A stretch of DNA of 64,000 nucleotides from contig NZ_JAVDWM010000001.1 of NCBI RefSeq assembly GCF_031457495.1, positions 1,352,001-1,416,000 on the forward strand, read 5' to 3'. This document shows, piece after piece, positions 1 through 9,374 of the stretch. Each line of letters begins with the position of its first letter. Position 1 is the first letter of the stretch. This DNA is from Sphingopyxis sp. BE259. Its GTDB lineage: Bacteria > Pseudomonadota > Alphaproteobacteria > Sphingomonadales > Sphingomonadaceae. Position numbers and translations under genes: made by a program. The notes under the pieces were generated by a model. It was not told the origin of the DNA. It made no database searches and was given only the letters and a program-made list of their open reading frames with translations.

Positions 1-314
1 TCCCAGATCGACTGCGCCTTTTCCGCCGCCATTTTTTCCATCTTGTCCTCGCCCGCATCGGCGTCGTCGGTCAGGTGGCCGACGTCGGTGATGTTGATGA
101 CGTGGGTGAGCTTGTATCCCTTGAACGACAGCGTGCGGCCCAGCGTGTCGGCAAACACATAGGCGCGCATGTTGCCGATATGGGGGTAGTTATAGACCGT
201 CGGGCCGCAGCTATAGACGCGCGCCTCACCGGGGTGGACGGGCTGGAATTCTTCCAGCTGGCGCGTCAGGCTGTTGAACAGCATCAGCGGCTGCAGGGCA
301 GGGGCGTCGGTCAT
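1..314 (-). CDS. cysS: Cysteinyl-tRNA synthetase, N-terminal part (cut by window start)
   Basis: This is the first 104 or so codons of cysteinyl-tRNA synthetase, which charges tRNA-Cys with cysteine in the cytoplasm. The start ATG at 314-312 opens a protein beginning MTDAPALQPL. Within it are the zinc-site cysteine and ATP-binding motif of the family (YSCGPTVYNYPHIGNMRAY, where HIGN is the HIGH-like signature), followed by the DVGHLTDDADAGEDKM stretch typical of CysRS. The KMSKS loop and anticodon-binding domain lie outside the window. It is 56 nt downstream of the large TpsA gene on the same strand but is a housekeeping gene, so any co-transcription is probably incidental. Identity is secure from the motifs. 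Confidence 0.96.
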   Translation of the reverse strand, partial: MTDAPALQPLMLFNSLTRQLEEFQPVHPGEARVYSCGPTVYNYPHIGNMRAYVFADTLGRTLSFKGYKLTHVINITDVGHLTDDADAGEDKMEKMAAEKAQSIW

Positions 315-370
315 ATTGGCGCCCATGCCCCGACCAGCCGGTCAGCGTCAACCGAAACGCTTGGTCGCCG

Positions 371-3300
371 TCACTCCGCCGCCGGACAGGTGCCCGCCGG
401 ATCGCATTCGTCGAGCGTCGGCGTCCACAGATCGTCATTGCCCGCGCCGGTCACCGGATCGTCGAGCAACGGCTCGCCGCTCAGCGGATCGAGGTCGCGC
501 ATCGTGATCAGCGGCACCGGCAGGCTCTGGCCGCTGCCGTCATCCTCCTCGGCATCAGCCTCTTCCTCGATGACGTCCTGCACCGGGAAGCTGTTTTCGT
601 CGTCGATGAAGGCGCAGGCGCTGGCGCTGGCAATCAGGCAACCGTTGAAGGTCGAGCGCGGATCGAAGCTGCCCGCGGCGGGTGCGACGCCGCCGATGGT
701 CAGCAGCGGAATGGTGTCGAGCCCGGTCACCTGACCCGTCGGCCCCAATCGCACTCCGTTGACGACGATCCGCGACGCACCGCTGGTGACCACGTTGAGC
801 CCGCCCGCGCCAAAGGTCAGCCCGCGGCGGCTGGCAAAGTCGGTTCCGGCGCCACTGTTCTGGACATAAAAGCCGCCGACGACTTCGGCGCGGATACCGC
901 GTGCGAACAGAGCCCCTTCGTTGATCAGCACCCCGTCGTTCTGCGCCAGCCGCGTCTCGATCGCGTCGGTCGTCGTCGCCGCGCCGACATCGCCGATCGC
1001 GGCGGTCGTGGCGACGATGATGTCGTCGGATACCATGTTGAGCTGTCCGGCGGCGGCGGTGCCATTGACCAGCCGCACCGTGCCCTGGCCCAAAATGACC
1101 TCGAGCGCGTCGTCGGCGAACAGGTTGAGCGCGTTGGTATCGGACAGGCCGGTCAGCTCGACATTGCCGATCACCCGCATCTTGCCCGGAGTGCGGATGG
1201 TCAGCGCGCCATTGGCACCCAGATTCGACCCGGCCGCGCCGCCAGCAAGGGTGAAGCTGTCGACGATGATGTCGGGCGGCGAACTGCTGCCGACCGACGC
1301 GTCGTTGACCACTTCGACCTCGGGCGCAAAGATTTCGATGTCGGTGCCGAACAGCCGCGTCAATTCGCTGGCATCGAGGTGGAATCCGTTGCGCGTTCCG
1401 GTGCCGCCGACAAAGGTCTGGCTGAACACGTCGTTATTCTCGATCGACAGCGTTTCAGTGCTGCCCGCGGTGCCGACGCGGGCGCCGGTGGCGATGATGA
1501 TGTCGTTCGATTGCAACGCGATATTGCGAGCGGTCAGCACCCCGTTGATAACGATGTCGCCCTCCGAGGTGATGTCGGCGGCGTTCGCGGCCAATTGCGC
1601 GATGATGATGTCGTTGCCGTTTTCAGAGGTCAGCGTGGTGCGACCCGCGACGACGCTGGAGGTAATCGTCAGCGTCCCCGACCCGTTGGTCACCACCGCG
1701 TCGCCGACATCGGCGTCGAGCACGGCAAACACGATGTTGCCGCCGGTGCCCAGGTTAATACTGTCGCCGGTCACGGTGACCGGGCCGGTCGACAGCAGCC
1801 CGGCCGATGTTACCGCGCCGTTGCTGGCGGAGAGCAGCGTCGCGCCGCCCGCCTGAATATTGGTCGAATTGACGCCGTTGGTCCCGGTCAGGGTCAATTG
1901 CCCCGTGCCGGTGGTCTGGGCGCGGGTGATGTCGATGCGGTCGCCGGTCAGGGTCATGTCGCCCCCGGCGCGAACGCGCCCGCCGATGATGTTGCCGGTC
2001 GTGACGAGCGACAGGTTGCGCCCCGCTTCGAGGGTGCTGACGAACGCGCCGCCGGGGCTGGCCAGGGTTGTCAGATTCGCCGCCGCGGCGGTGATCGTGA
2101 CGTCGCGGCCCGCCGCCACGGTGCCGGTGGCGTCGAGCGTGCCAGTTGCCGTTACCAGAACGTCGGTGAAGGCGTTGAGGCCCGCCAATGCGGTGTCGCC
2201 GCCCTGGGTGCGAATGTCGCTGCTCCCCCCCGTGACGCCCTGACCCAGCGTCGTCGCGCCGTTGATCGCGATCGCGCCGGTCGTGGTGACCAGAATGTCG
2301 TCGGCGGCCGACAGGGTCGCGGCGGTGATCGCGCCGCCTGCGGTCAGGAAGACGTCGGCACCATTCGTGGCCGAGACACCTTCGCCCTGACTGATCGTGA
2401 AGCCGCTTCCCGCCAGATAGCCGAGGGTGGCACTGTCGGCGCCGGTGCCGGTCGCGCTGACGCTGTTGGCCGTAACATCGCCAGCCGCGCGCACCTCGAC
2501 ATCGTCGCCTGCCGTCACGCCGCTGAGCGCGGCATTGGTCCCGGCGATGACGAGCATGTCCTCGCCCGCGCTGGCGCCGGTCAGCGCCGCCGATCCGCCC
2601 GCGCTGACCCCGAACATCCGCGCCGCCGCGCTGTTGGTCAGCGCGGCATTGCCCGCGGCTTCGACATACACATTGCCCTGTGCGACGCCGCCATTGCCAT
2701 CGACATAGCCGCCGTTAGCGGTCGCCGACGCGGTGATATTGGCATCGGAATTCAACCGGACATCGCCGCCCGCAACAAAGGTGCCGATCAGGTCGCCCGC
2801 GGCAAAGATCGAGATCGTCCCGGCGACATCGGCGGCGTTCACCGCGACGGAGCCGCCCAGGCCAAAGGCGAAGAAGGACGCGTCGCCGGTGACTGCGCCG
2901 GTCAACGCAATGCTGTCTCCGACCGCATTAATGTCGCCGCCCGCCGCGATGTTGTTTCCCGTTATCGCGTTGATGGCGGACAGACTGACTGTGCTGCCTG
3001 CATCGATTGCAGCGAACGTGACGCTGTCGCCACTGATGCTGGTCGCCTGCCCCGATTGCAGGGTGCCGGTGGTTGTGACGGCGCCCGAAGCCGTCAGCGT
3101 CAGATTGTCAAACGCCGACATGCTCCCGCCGCCGATAGTACCCGCCGATGCGGTGAGGACGATGTTCGACAAATTGGGCGGCGTGGCGTTGATCTGGAAG
3201 CCGCTGGCGCCCGTGGGGCCGACCGGCAGATAGGTCAGCGTCGCGCTGTCGGGTCCGGCCCCGGTGGTCGTCAGGCCATTGGCGATGATCCCGCCCGCTG

Positions 3301-6300
3301 CGATCGCGCTCAGATCGTCGCCCGCGGTCAGGTTGGTCAGCGTCGCGGTGGTCCCCGCCAGCACCAATATATCTTCACCAGCCGCGATCCCGCTGAGCGC
3401 CGCCGATCCACCGGCGTTGACGCCGAACATGCCCGTCGCGCTGCTGTTGGCGAGGGTGACATTGCCGACCGCATCGGCAAACACGCTGGCCGCGATCGGC
3501 GGGCCGCTGCTCGAACTTTCAAAGCCGGTGGCGTTGGCCGACGCGTTGATGTTGGCGCCCGACCGCAGCCGCACATTGCCGACGGCATTATAGGTGCCGG
3601 TGATGTCGCCACGGGCCGAGATCGCGATATCGTCGGCGATGTTTGCCAAGTTTATCGCAATCGGTCCGGCGCTGCTCGCGGCAAACAGCGACGATGCGCC
3701 GGTGATCGTACCGGAGATGGCGATCCGCGTCGCGATCAGGTTGACGTTGCCGCCCGCGGCAATCGATCCGCCGCTGATCCCGTCGGCACCCGCGACATTG
3801 CCGCTTGCGGTCAGCGATACCGACGCCCCCGCGTCGATATTGTTGAAAATGATCGACTGGCCATTGACCTGAACGAAGCCGCCCGCGGTCGAATTGCCCA
3901 GATCGACCGCGCCGGGCGAGGTGACGATGATGTCGCCGCCGGTAATGATCGAATTGAGCCCGGTGCGGAAACTGGCGCCGCTCGCGGTGAAATCATTGGC
4001 GGCCTCGGCATGCTCGACCGACGCCGCGCCCACAGCGGTCATCACGATATTGCTGGCGTCGAGCCGGTCGACGGCAATGGCGCCCAGGGTGGAGGTGAGC
4101 GACAGCGTGCCGCCCGCGTCGAGCAAACTGCCCGAAGCACCGCTGATGCTGCCTGCGCTCGCGGTCAGATTGCCGACGGCCTGGAGTGTCGGCGCGGTGC
4201 CTTCGCGGGCATCGTGCCGGATGTCGATCTGGTCGCCGACATCGATGGTCAGGTTGCCGCCAGCACTGATTGTGCCATTCGACCGGGCATAGGCGCCGAA
4301 CGAGCTGTCGGTGCTCAGCACCATGTTGCCCGTCGTCGCGATCGTGCCGCCGTCGGCAGCGAAGAAAATGCCCGCGGGCGCTTCATCGGTGTCGTTGTTG
4401 GTCGGCGGTGCGTCGCCGAAGGCTTCGGCGGCCAAGCTGGTCATCCGAACCGCGCCGCCGCCCGACGTGCGGATTTCGATGCGCCCCGCGACATCGCCAG
4501 TGGCGGCGATCGTCGTCACCCCCAAGTTGACCAGCGCCGCCGTCTCTCCGCCTGCCGCTTCGATCAGCGCCCGGCCCGCGACCGATTGCTGAACCGCGCC
4601 AGCGGCGCCATTGCCGCTGGTCCCGGTGCCGCCCGCGCCGCCGGTGCCGGCCGTGCCGCCGACCGTGATGCTGACCGGGCTGCCGCTGGAGGTGATCGTG
4701 CCGCCATTGGCGAACACGCGTACCGTGCCGCCCGCGGCGCCGCCGCCGTTGCCGCCGTCGCCGCCGACAAATCCCGCACCAAAGCCGTTGAACGCGCCGT
4801 CGCCGCCGCTGCCGCCCGACCCTTCGCTGCGCAGCGAGACCAGCCCGCCAGCATCCGAATCGAGGAAGATGGTGGCGCCGCCGCTGGCGATCATTTCCAG
4901 GGTGCCGCCGCTGCCTGACCCGCCGCTACCGCCCACTGCACCGACGGTCTCGCCGCCGAAAAACGACGATCCGGCGCTGCCGCCATTGCCGCCGATGCCG
5001 TCGATCTGGAAATTGGCCTGGCTGAGCGTGGCGCGCCCGTCGCCGCCGGTTGCCTCGATCCGGCCCGTGCCGCCGGTGCCGTCACCGCCGTCGCCGCCCG
5101 CACCATTGTTGCCGAATATTCCGTCGCCGCCGCGCGCCGAGGCATCGACGCTCATCACCAACGGATTGGCGTCGAAATCGGTGACGATGATCTGTGCCAG
5201 GCCGCCGAGCGCGTCGCCGCCGCTGCCACCGAGCAGGCCGAAGCCGCCATTGCCGCCCAAAGCCGCAGCTGTGCTGATAACCGCGCCGGTCGCGTTCAGA
5301 GGCGCAGCGACGTCGATCGTTGCCGATCCGCCCCGACCGTTGCCGCCATTGCCGCCGATGCCGACGCCGGTAACCGATCCTGAACTGCTGGAGGCGAACA
5401 CATTGCCGCCGCTGCCGCCGAACCCGCCCGCTCCGGCGATCAAATCGCCGGTGTTGAGCGTTCCCGACACCATCGTGATCGCCGCCGTGCCGCCTTGACC
5501 GTTGCCGCCCAGCCCGCCGGCTTCGACAATGCCGCTGCCCGAGCTGAAATTGCCGCCAGCGCCGCCCAAACCCTCGGCAAAAGCGGTCGTGGTTCCGCTC
5601 ACGGTAACCGTGGCGCCATCGATCCGGATCGTCGCGCTGCCGCCAATGCCGTCGCCACCAGGGCCGCCGGGCGTAACGTTCGCGGCATTGTCGTCGCTAC
5701 CATCGGGACCGGTGCCGCCGGTGCCGCTCGCCGAAACGGTGACCGAGCCGCTGTTCAGCACGCCGCCAAGCAGGCTGACCGTCGCGGTGCCGCCGGTGCC
5801 GGTTCCGGCGGTGCCGTCGAACGCGGCACCCGCTTCGGCATTGGCGCCGACCAGCAGGTCGCCGAGCTGCGCCGTGCCGCCGGTCATCGTGAACGCCGCC
5901 GCCCCGCCGGTGCTGCCGCCCGTCGCCGAATCGATCAGGCCATCGGCAAGGATCGCCAGCATACCGCCGGTGAGCAACTGGCCGCCGCTGACATTGATCG
6001 CGGCGCTGCCGACCGCACCATTGGCGCCGCCCGACGCCAGCGTCAGCGCGCCGGTGGCGCCGATGACTCGTCCGGCGCCCAAGTTGAAGGTTGCGCTGGC
6101 GTCGCCGGTAAAGCTGCCGTTGCCTTGGACCAGAAGACGCCCCAGATGTGGGGGCGGGACAGAGGTGAACGGCCCGCCCGTTGGCACCTGCAGCAGCGGC
6201 TGGCCCAGCAGTGCGCCGCTGGCACGCGCCACGGTGTCGCTGCGGAACAGCGTGTCGTTGATCGTGATATTGGCGGCGGTCGCGTTCGCCGGAGCGCCGT

Positions 6301-7339
6301 CCAGTTCGCCGCCAAAAATGTTGTAACCCGCCGACAGGCGCACTGCGCCGTCGGGATCGGTCTGCGCCGATACCGCATCGTCATACCCGATCGAACCCGA
6401 AACGAGCATCGTGACCGCGTCGTTTTTGGGCATCGCGACCATATAGATGCGGCTCTGGTCGATGTCGCCTTGGGCGTGCGCCGGACCGGTCGTGCTGCCG
6501 GTGTGGGTGATGACGTTGCCACCCTCGGCGCCGACCAGCACGTTAATGTCGAACAGGCCGGTGTTGATACGGATGTCGGTCTGTTCGGCGGCGACATAGG
6601 CGGCCGACCCATCGACGCGGACGGCGCCCGCCTGGACGATCCGCGGCGCGACGACCGCGACATAGCTGCTGCCCGGATTGAAGGCATTGGCGGCATTGAT
6701 ATTGCCGTTGACGGCGACAGCCGCCGTGCTGCCCGACGCGCCGCGAAAGCGGATTTCCCCCGCTGGACCAAACAGGCCGTCGGTGGTGATCACGTCGTTG
6801 GTGGTCAGCACCAGGCTGCCGACATTGATCGCGGCGCCATTGCCGATCAGGATGCCGCCCGCGTTATAGAACCAGATATGCCCGTTTTGCAGGTTTGGCA
6901 GGCCCGAGATCGACACAACGCTGTTGACCGTCCCGTTGAGCGCAATCTGGTCCGCAATCGGGGTGCCCGACGCTGCGATAAAGCGGTTGAGGACGACATA
7001 ATCGACGGTATTGCCGACAAAGTTCAGCGTGTTTCCCGACGGCAGAAAATCGATGATGCCACCGACCGGCGCATTGGACGGGGTCCAGTCAATGATGCTT
7101 TGCGGGCCGTTCACGTTGACCGTCGACGGGTTTACCCCGGTGCCGGCGGTCGTGCCGCCGGGCAGCGTCGTGATCGTTCCCGACCCTGCGACCTGCGCCA
7201 GCGTTGGCCCGCCATAGGCCAGCGCCATCAGGCCCGCGCCGATCGCACAGCTGGTCAGCAGACGGCGCTTGCCGACGTTGCCGGGTGCGGGGGTGCCAGA
7301 TATTTGGGTGCCAGATACTTCGGTGACGGTGGCACGCAT
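371..7339 (-). CDS. Giant two-partner-secretion exoprotein (TpsA, filamentous haemagglutinin type)
   Basis: A secreted adhesin-like exoprotein of about 2,320 residues, exported by the adjacent TpsB. After a long N-terminal export signal (KRRLLTSCAIGAGLMALAYG, then LAQ) comes a haemagglutination-activity (TPS) domain with the hallmark NGHIWFYNAGGILIGNGAAI, which is the part recognised by TpsB. A PGRS-like stretch rich in GG, GN and GGxGG follows (about 4590-5930), then beta-helix repeats including two related modules of about 200 residues (about 3225-3830 and 2420-3000). The acidic C-terminus holds two close cysteine pairs (GCLIASASAC and ECDPAGTC). An in-frame ATG exists at 7366, 3 nt after the tpsB stop, but it has no ribosome-binding site. 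The ATG at 7339 has AAGGA 8 nt upstream and is preferred. The ligand is unknown. Confidence 0.9.
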   Translation of the reverse strand: MRATVTEVSGTQISGTPAPGNVGKRRLLTSCAIGAGLMALAYGGPTLAQVAGSGTITTLPGGTTAGTGVNPSTVNVNGPQSIIDWTPSNAPVGGIIDFLPSGNTLNFVGNTVDYVVLNRFIAASGTPIADQIALNGTVNSVVSISGLPNLQNGHIWFYNAGGILIGNGAAINVGSLVLTTNDVITTDGLFGPAGEIRFRGASGSTAAVAVNGNINAANAFNPGSSYVAVVAPRIVQAGAVRVDGSAAYVAAEQTDIRINTGLFDINVLVGAEGGNVITHTGSTTGPAHAQGDIDQSRIYMVAMPKNDAVTMLVSGSIGYDDAVSAQTDPDGAVRLSAGYNIFGGELDGAPANATAANITINDTLFRSDTVARASGALLGQPLLQVPTGGPFTSVPPPHLGRLLVQGNGSFTGDASATFNLGAGRVIGATGALTLASGGANGAVGSAAINVSGGQLLTGGMLAILADGLIDSATGGSTGGAAAFTMTGGTAQLGDLLVGANAEAGAAFDGTAGTGTGGTATVSLLGGVLNSGSVTVSASGTGGTGPDGSDDNAANVTPGGPGGDGIGGSATIRIDGATVTVSGTTTAFAEGLGGAGGNFSSGSGIVEAGGLGGNGQGGTAAITMVSGTLNTGDLIAGAGGFGGSGGNVFASSSSGSVTGVGIGGNGGNGRGGSATIDVAAPLNATGAVISTAAALGGNGGFGLLGGSGGDALGGLAQIIVTDFDANPLVMSVDASARGGDGIFGNNGAGGDGGDGTGGTGRIEATGGDGRATLSQANFQIDGIGGNGGSAGSSFFGGETVGAVGGSGGSGSGGTLEMIASGGATIFLDSDAGGLVSLRSEGSGGSGGDGAFNGFGAGFVGGDGGNGGGAAGGTVRVFANGGTITSSGSPVSITVGGTAGTGGAGGTGTSGNGAAGAVQQSVAGRALIEAAGGETAALVNLGVTTIAATGDVAGRIEIRTSGGGAVRMTSLAAEAFGDAPPTNNDTDEAPAGIFFAADGGTIATTGNMVLSTDSSFGAYARSNGTISAGGNLTIDVGDQIDIRHDAREGTAPTLQAVGNLTASAGSISGASGSLLDAGGTLSLTSTLGAIAVDRLDASNIVMTAVGAASVEHAEAANDFTASGASFRTGLNSIITGGDIIVTSPGAVDLGNSTAGGFVQVNGQSIIFNNIDAGASVSLTASGNVAGADGISGGSIAAGGNVNLIATRIAISGTITGASSLFAASSAGPIAINLANIADDIAISARGDITGTYNAVGNVRLRSGANINASANATGFESSSSGPPIAASVFADAVGNVTLANSSATGMFGVNAGGSAALSGIAAGEDILVLAGTTATLTNLTAGDDLSAIAAGGIIANGLTTTGAGPDSATLTYLPVGPTGASGFQINATPPNLSNIVLTASAGTIGGGSMSAFDNLTLTASGAVTTTGTLQSGQATSISGDSVTFAAIDAGSTVSLSAINAITGNNIAAGGDINAVGDSIALTGAVTGDASFFAFGLGGSVAVNAADVAGTISIFAAGDLIGTFVAGGDVRLNSDANITASATANGGYVDGNGGVAQGNVYVEAAGNAALTNSAAARMFGVSAGGSAALTGASAGEDMLVIAGTNAALSGVTAGDDVEVRAAGDVTANSVSATGTGADSATLGYLAGSGFTISQGEGVSATNGADVFLTAGGAITAATLSAADDILVTTTGAIAINGATTLGQGVTGGSSDIRTQGGDTALAGLNAFTDVLVTATGTLDATGTVAAGRDVTITAAAANLTTLASPGGAFVSTLEAGRNLSLVTTGNIIGGRVRAGGDMTLTGDRIDITRAQTTGTGQLTLTGTNGVNSTNIQAGGATLLSASNGAVTSAGLLSTGPVTVTGDSINLGTGGNIVFAVLDADVGDAVVTNGSGTLTITSSVVAGRTTLTSENGNDIIIAQLAANAADITSEGDIVINGVLTARNIALQSNDIIIATGARVGTAGSTETLSIENNDVFSQTFVGGTGTRNGFHLDASELTRLFGTDIEIFAPEVEVVNDASVGSSSPPDIIVDSFTLAGGAAGSNLGANGALTIRTPGKMRVIGNVELTGLSDTNALNLFADDALEVILGQGTVRLVNGTAAAGQLNMVSDDIIVATTAAIGDVGAATTTDAIETRLAQNDGVLINEGALFARGIRAEVVGGFYVQNSGAGTDFASRRGLTFGAGGLNVVTSGASRIVVNGVRLGPTGQVTGLDTIPLLTIGGVAPAAGSFDPRSTFNGCLIASASACAFIDDENSFPVQDVIEEEADAEEDDGSGQSLPVPLITMRDLDPLSGEPLLDDPVTGAGNDDLWTPTLDECDPAGTCPAAE

Positions 7340-7369
7340 GGCGATGGTCCTTGATGCAATGGTCATGGG

Positions 7370-9190
7370 TCAGCGCGCCTTCACGCCGAATTGGGTGGTC
7401 AGCGACACCAGCAATCTGGGATCGGGCTTTTGCGCCAGAAATCCGCCGTGGTTGAGCGGCACCGCCACCGTCACGTCGAGTCGCCCGACATCGCCATAAG
7501 CGACCCGCAACCCGCCACCGGCAGAATAGAGTTTTTGCGGATCAAGCCCGTCGAATGCGCTGTCCTTGTTCCATACCCATGCGGCGTCGAAAAAGGCGAA
7601 GGGCTGGATCGCGAATGCTTTGGTGTTGGCGGGGACGAACGAGCCGTAGCGCGCCTCGACCGCGACCCCGACGCCGCTGTCGCCGATGATCGTGCCAGGG
7701 TCGAAACCGCGCCCAATGGTGAAATTGCCGCCCGAAAACTCTTCATAAGCGAGCAGCGGATCGCTCGCCCATTGCGCGCGCGGCGCCGCCGACAGCGTGA
7801 ACAATTTGTGCGGGCGCCATTCGGCGAGCGCATTGGCGCGCAGCAGGAACGCGTCGGGCTTGCCCTCGACGCGGGTCAGCGGCACCGCGCCGGGCAGGAA
7901 ACAGGTTGCCCCGGCGGGGCCGCAATCGTCGCTGGCGCCTAAAAAGCTGGCGCCCTGCCGCGCTTCGAGCGAGGTGGACAGCGCCCAGCGCGGTTCGCTG
8001 GGGCTGAAACCGCCGCGCCCCGCGACCGATCCGGGATCGATCCAGCTGGCATCGGCGCGCAGGTTGAACACGCGCAGCCGGTCGCGGTTGATCGGCACCC
8101 CGCCAAGCCCGATGTCCTGATCGATCAGGTCGAGCCCGCCGCCGATGGTCAGGCGGCGCGCCTGGGTCAGCGTCAGCGGATAGGATGCGAACAGGCTGAC
8201 GATCTGGGTTTTCGACTTGATCGGGAAGGCCGCGATGTCGGGGCGCGTCCAGGCATAGGTATAACTGGCGCCGAAGCGTAGCCCTTCGCCGCCGACGCGG
8301 AACTCATGCGCCAGCTGCACGACCTGTTGCTCGTCGAAATCTGGGGTGGAGTAAAAGCTGGCGGTGGTCAGGTCGCCCATGCCGGTCAACCCGGCCAAGC
8401 GAACCCGCGCTACCCCGCCCCAGCGGCCGACGTCGCGCGACCCGAAATTCTGGGCGTTGAAGTCGAACAACACCGGCGTGCGCGCTACCAGCACTTCGCC
8501 GACAACCTCACCGGGCGTCGCACCCGGTCGCAGCGTCAACCGCGCATCCATGCCGGGAATGTCGCGCGCCAGCAACAGATAGCGTTCGGCATCGATGATG
8601 TTGAATACCGGCTGGTCGTCGAGCCGCGACAGATAGCGTTGCAGCAGCGGTTCGTTCGCGCCGGCATCGCCGCGCACCTCGATCCGCGCCATGCGCGCCG
8701 CCAATATGTCGAGCCGCACGACGCCGTCGTCGATCGTTTGCGGCGGCACGCGGACCGCCGCCAGATAGCCTTGCGAACGCAGCATCGTCGCGGCGCGATC
8801 GCGAATGTCGCAGACCACCGAAATCGGCAGATCCTGTCCGACCTTGTCCGACCAGCTGGACGCCAGCATCGCCGGGTCGATCCCCTCGACGCTGGAGAAT
8901 TCGACGCCGCGCAGCGTGATGCGGACGCTCGCAAACTCCGCGTTGGCGAGCGGACAAGGCGCGCGTTCGATCGCATCGTCGGCGGACACGACCTGCTCGC
9001 TGGGCGGGGTGACCGGCGCCAGCGTTGGTTGCTGAATTTCCTCGCGGGTCGGAATCTGCGGGGTCGCCTGGGCCAACGCCGCGACAGGCAAGGCGGCGGC
9101 GATCAGCGCCGCCGAACCGCACAGCTGTTTTTTGAGGGCGACCCGTTTTGGCCGAACCCCCGGATAAATCGCCTGAACCCCCGTGATCAT
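7370..9190 (-). CDS. TpsB-family outer-membrane transporter (ShlB/FhaC/HecB)
   Basis: The Omp85-superfamily pore partner of the TpsA exoprotein; it translocates TpsA across the outer membrane. The roughly 606-residue protein has a signal peptide (KKQLCGSAALIAAALPVAAL, then AQA), a proline-rich linker, POTRA-type domains over about residues 65-230 (ending near the VVGEVLV and TPVLFDFNAQNFGS segments), and a C-terminal 16-strand-type barrel with alternating aromatic strands (RFGASYTYAWTRPD, RWALSTSLEARQ, FAFFDAAWVWN). Start codons GTG GTG ATG are stacked at 9196-9188; the ATG at 9190 sits 5 nt after AAGGGG and is chosen. Its stop lies a few bases before the TpsA start, so the pair is one operon. 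Length and order match typical TpsB-TpsA loci. Confidence 0.93.
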   Translation of the reverse strand: MITGVQAIYPGVRPKRVALKKQLCGSAALIAAALPVAALAQATPQIPTREEIQQPTLAPVTPPSEQVVSADDAIERAPCPLANAEFASVRITLRGVEFSSVEGIDPAMLASSWSDKVGQDLPISVVCDIRDRAATMLRSQGYLAAVRVPPQTIDDGVVRLDILAARMARIEVRGDAGANEPLLQRYLSRLDDQPVFNIIDAERYLLLARDIPGMDARLTLRPGATPGEVVGEVLVARTPVLFDFNAQNFGSRDVGRWGGVARVRLAGLTGMGDLTTASFYSTPDFDEQQVVQLAHEFRVGGEGLRFGASYTYAWTRPDIAAFPIKSKTQIVSLFASYPLTLTQARRLTIGGGLDLIDQDIGLGGVPINRDRLRVFNLRADASWIDPGSVAGRGGFSPSEPRWALSTSLEARQGASFLGASDDCGPAGATCFLPGAVPLTRVEGKPDAFLLRANALAEWRPHKLFTLSAAPRAQWASDPLLAYEEFSGGNFTIGRGFDPGTIIGDSGVGVAVEARYGSFVPANTKAFAIQPFAFFDAAWVWNKDSAFDGLDPQKLYSAGGGLRVAYGDVGRLDVTVAVPLNHGGFLAQKPDPRLLVSLTTQFGVKAR

Positions 9191-9293
9191 CACCACCCCT
9201 TGTGCACGAACGCAGCCGCGAAATCGCGGTGCGGCAATTCATCTAGCTCTGCCAAACACCGGCAGCGCGAATTTTTCGACCCAAGGAAAGCTC

Positions 9294-9311
9294 CTGCCGA
9301 CGGATCGGCAG
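9294..9311. other. Hairpin in the leader before tpsB
   Basis: A perfect 7-bp stem (CTGCCGA / TCGGCAG) with a 4-nt loop lies between the FecR-like gene and tpsB. Read on the plus strand it is followed by a T-rich run (ATTTTCTTTTTATT), the layout of a terminator. No plus-strand gene ends here, however. On the minus strand, the direction of the cluster, it would sit in the tpsB leader about 100 nt upstream of the start. It could be a processing or attenuation element, or part of an untranslated leader; the function is inferred only. Confidence 0.4.
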
Positions 9312-9374
9312 ATTTTCTTTTTATTGTTATCAGATGGTAGCAAACGGTTCAATATTTCTGCGTTTCGGTTAACC

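Noticed and set aside
1379..7354. Very long open frames on the plus strand (up to about 1,180 and 620 codons) over the TpsA gene
   Set aside because: They are antisense shadows of the glycine- and alanine-rich TpsA gene: low-complexity Arg/Ala/Asp-rich translation, no motifs, no ribosome-binding site.
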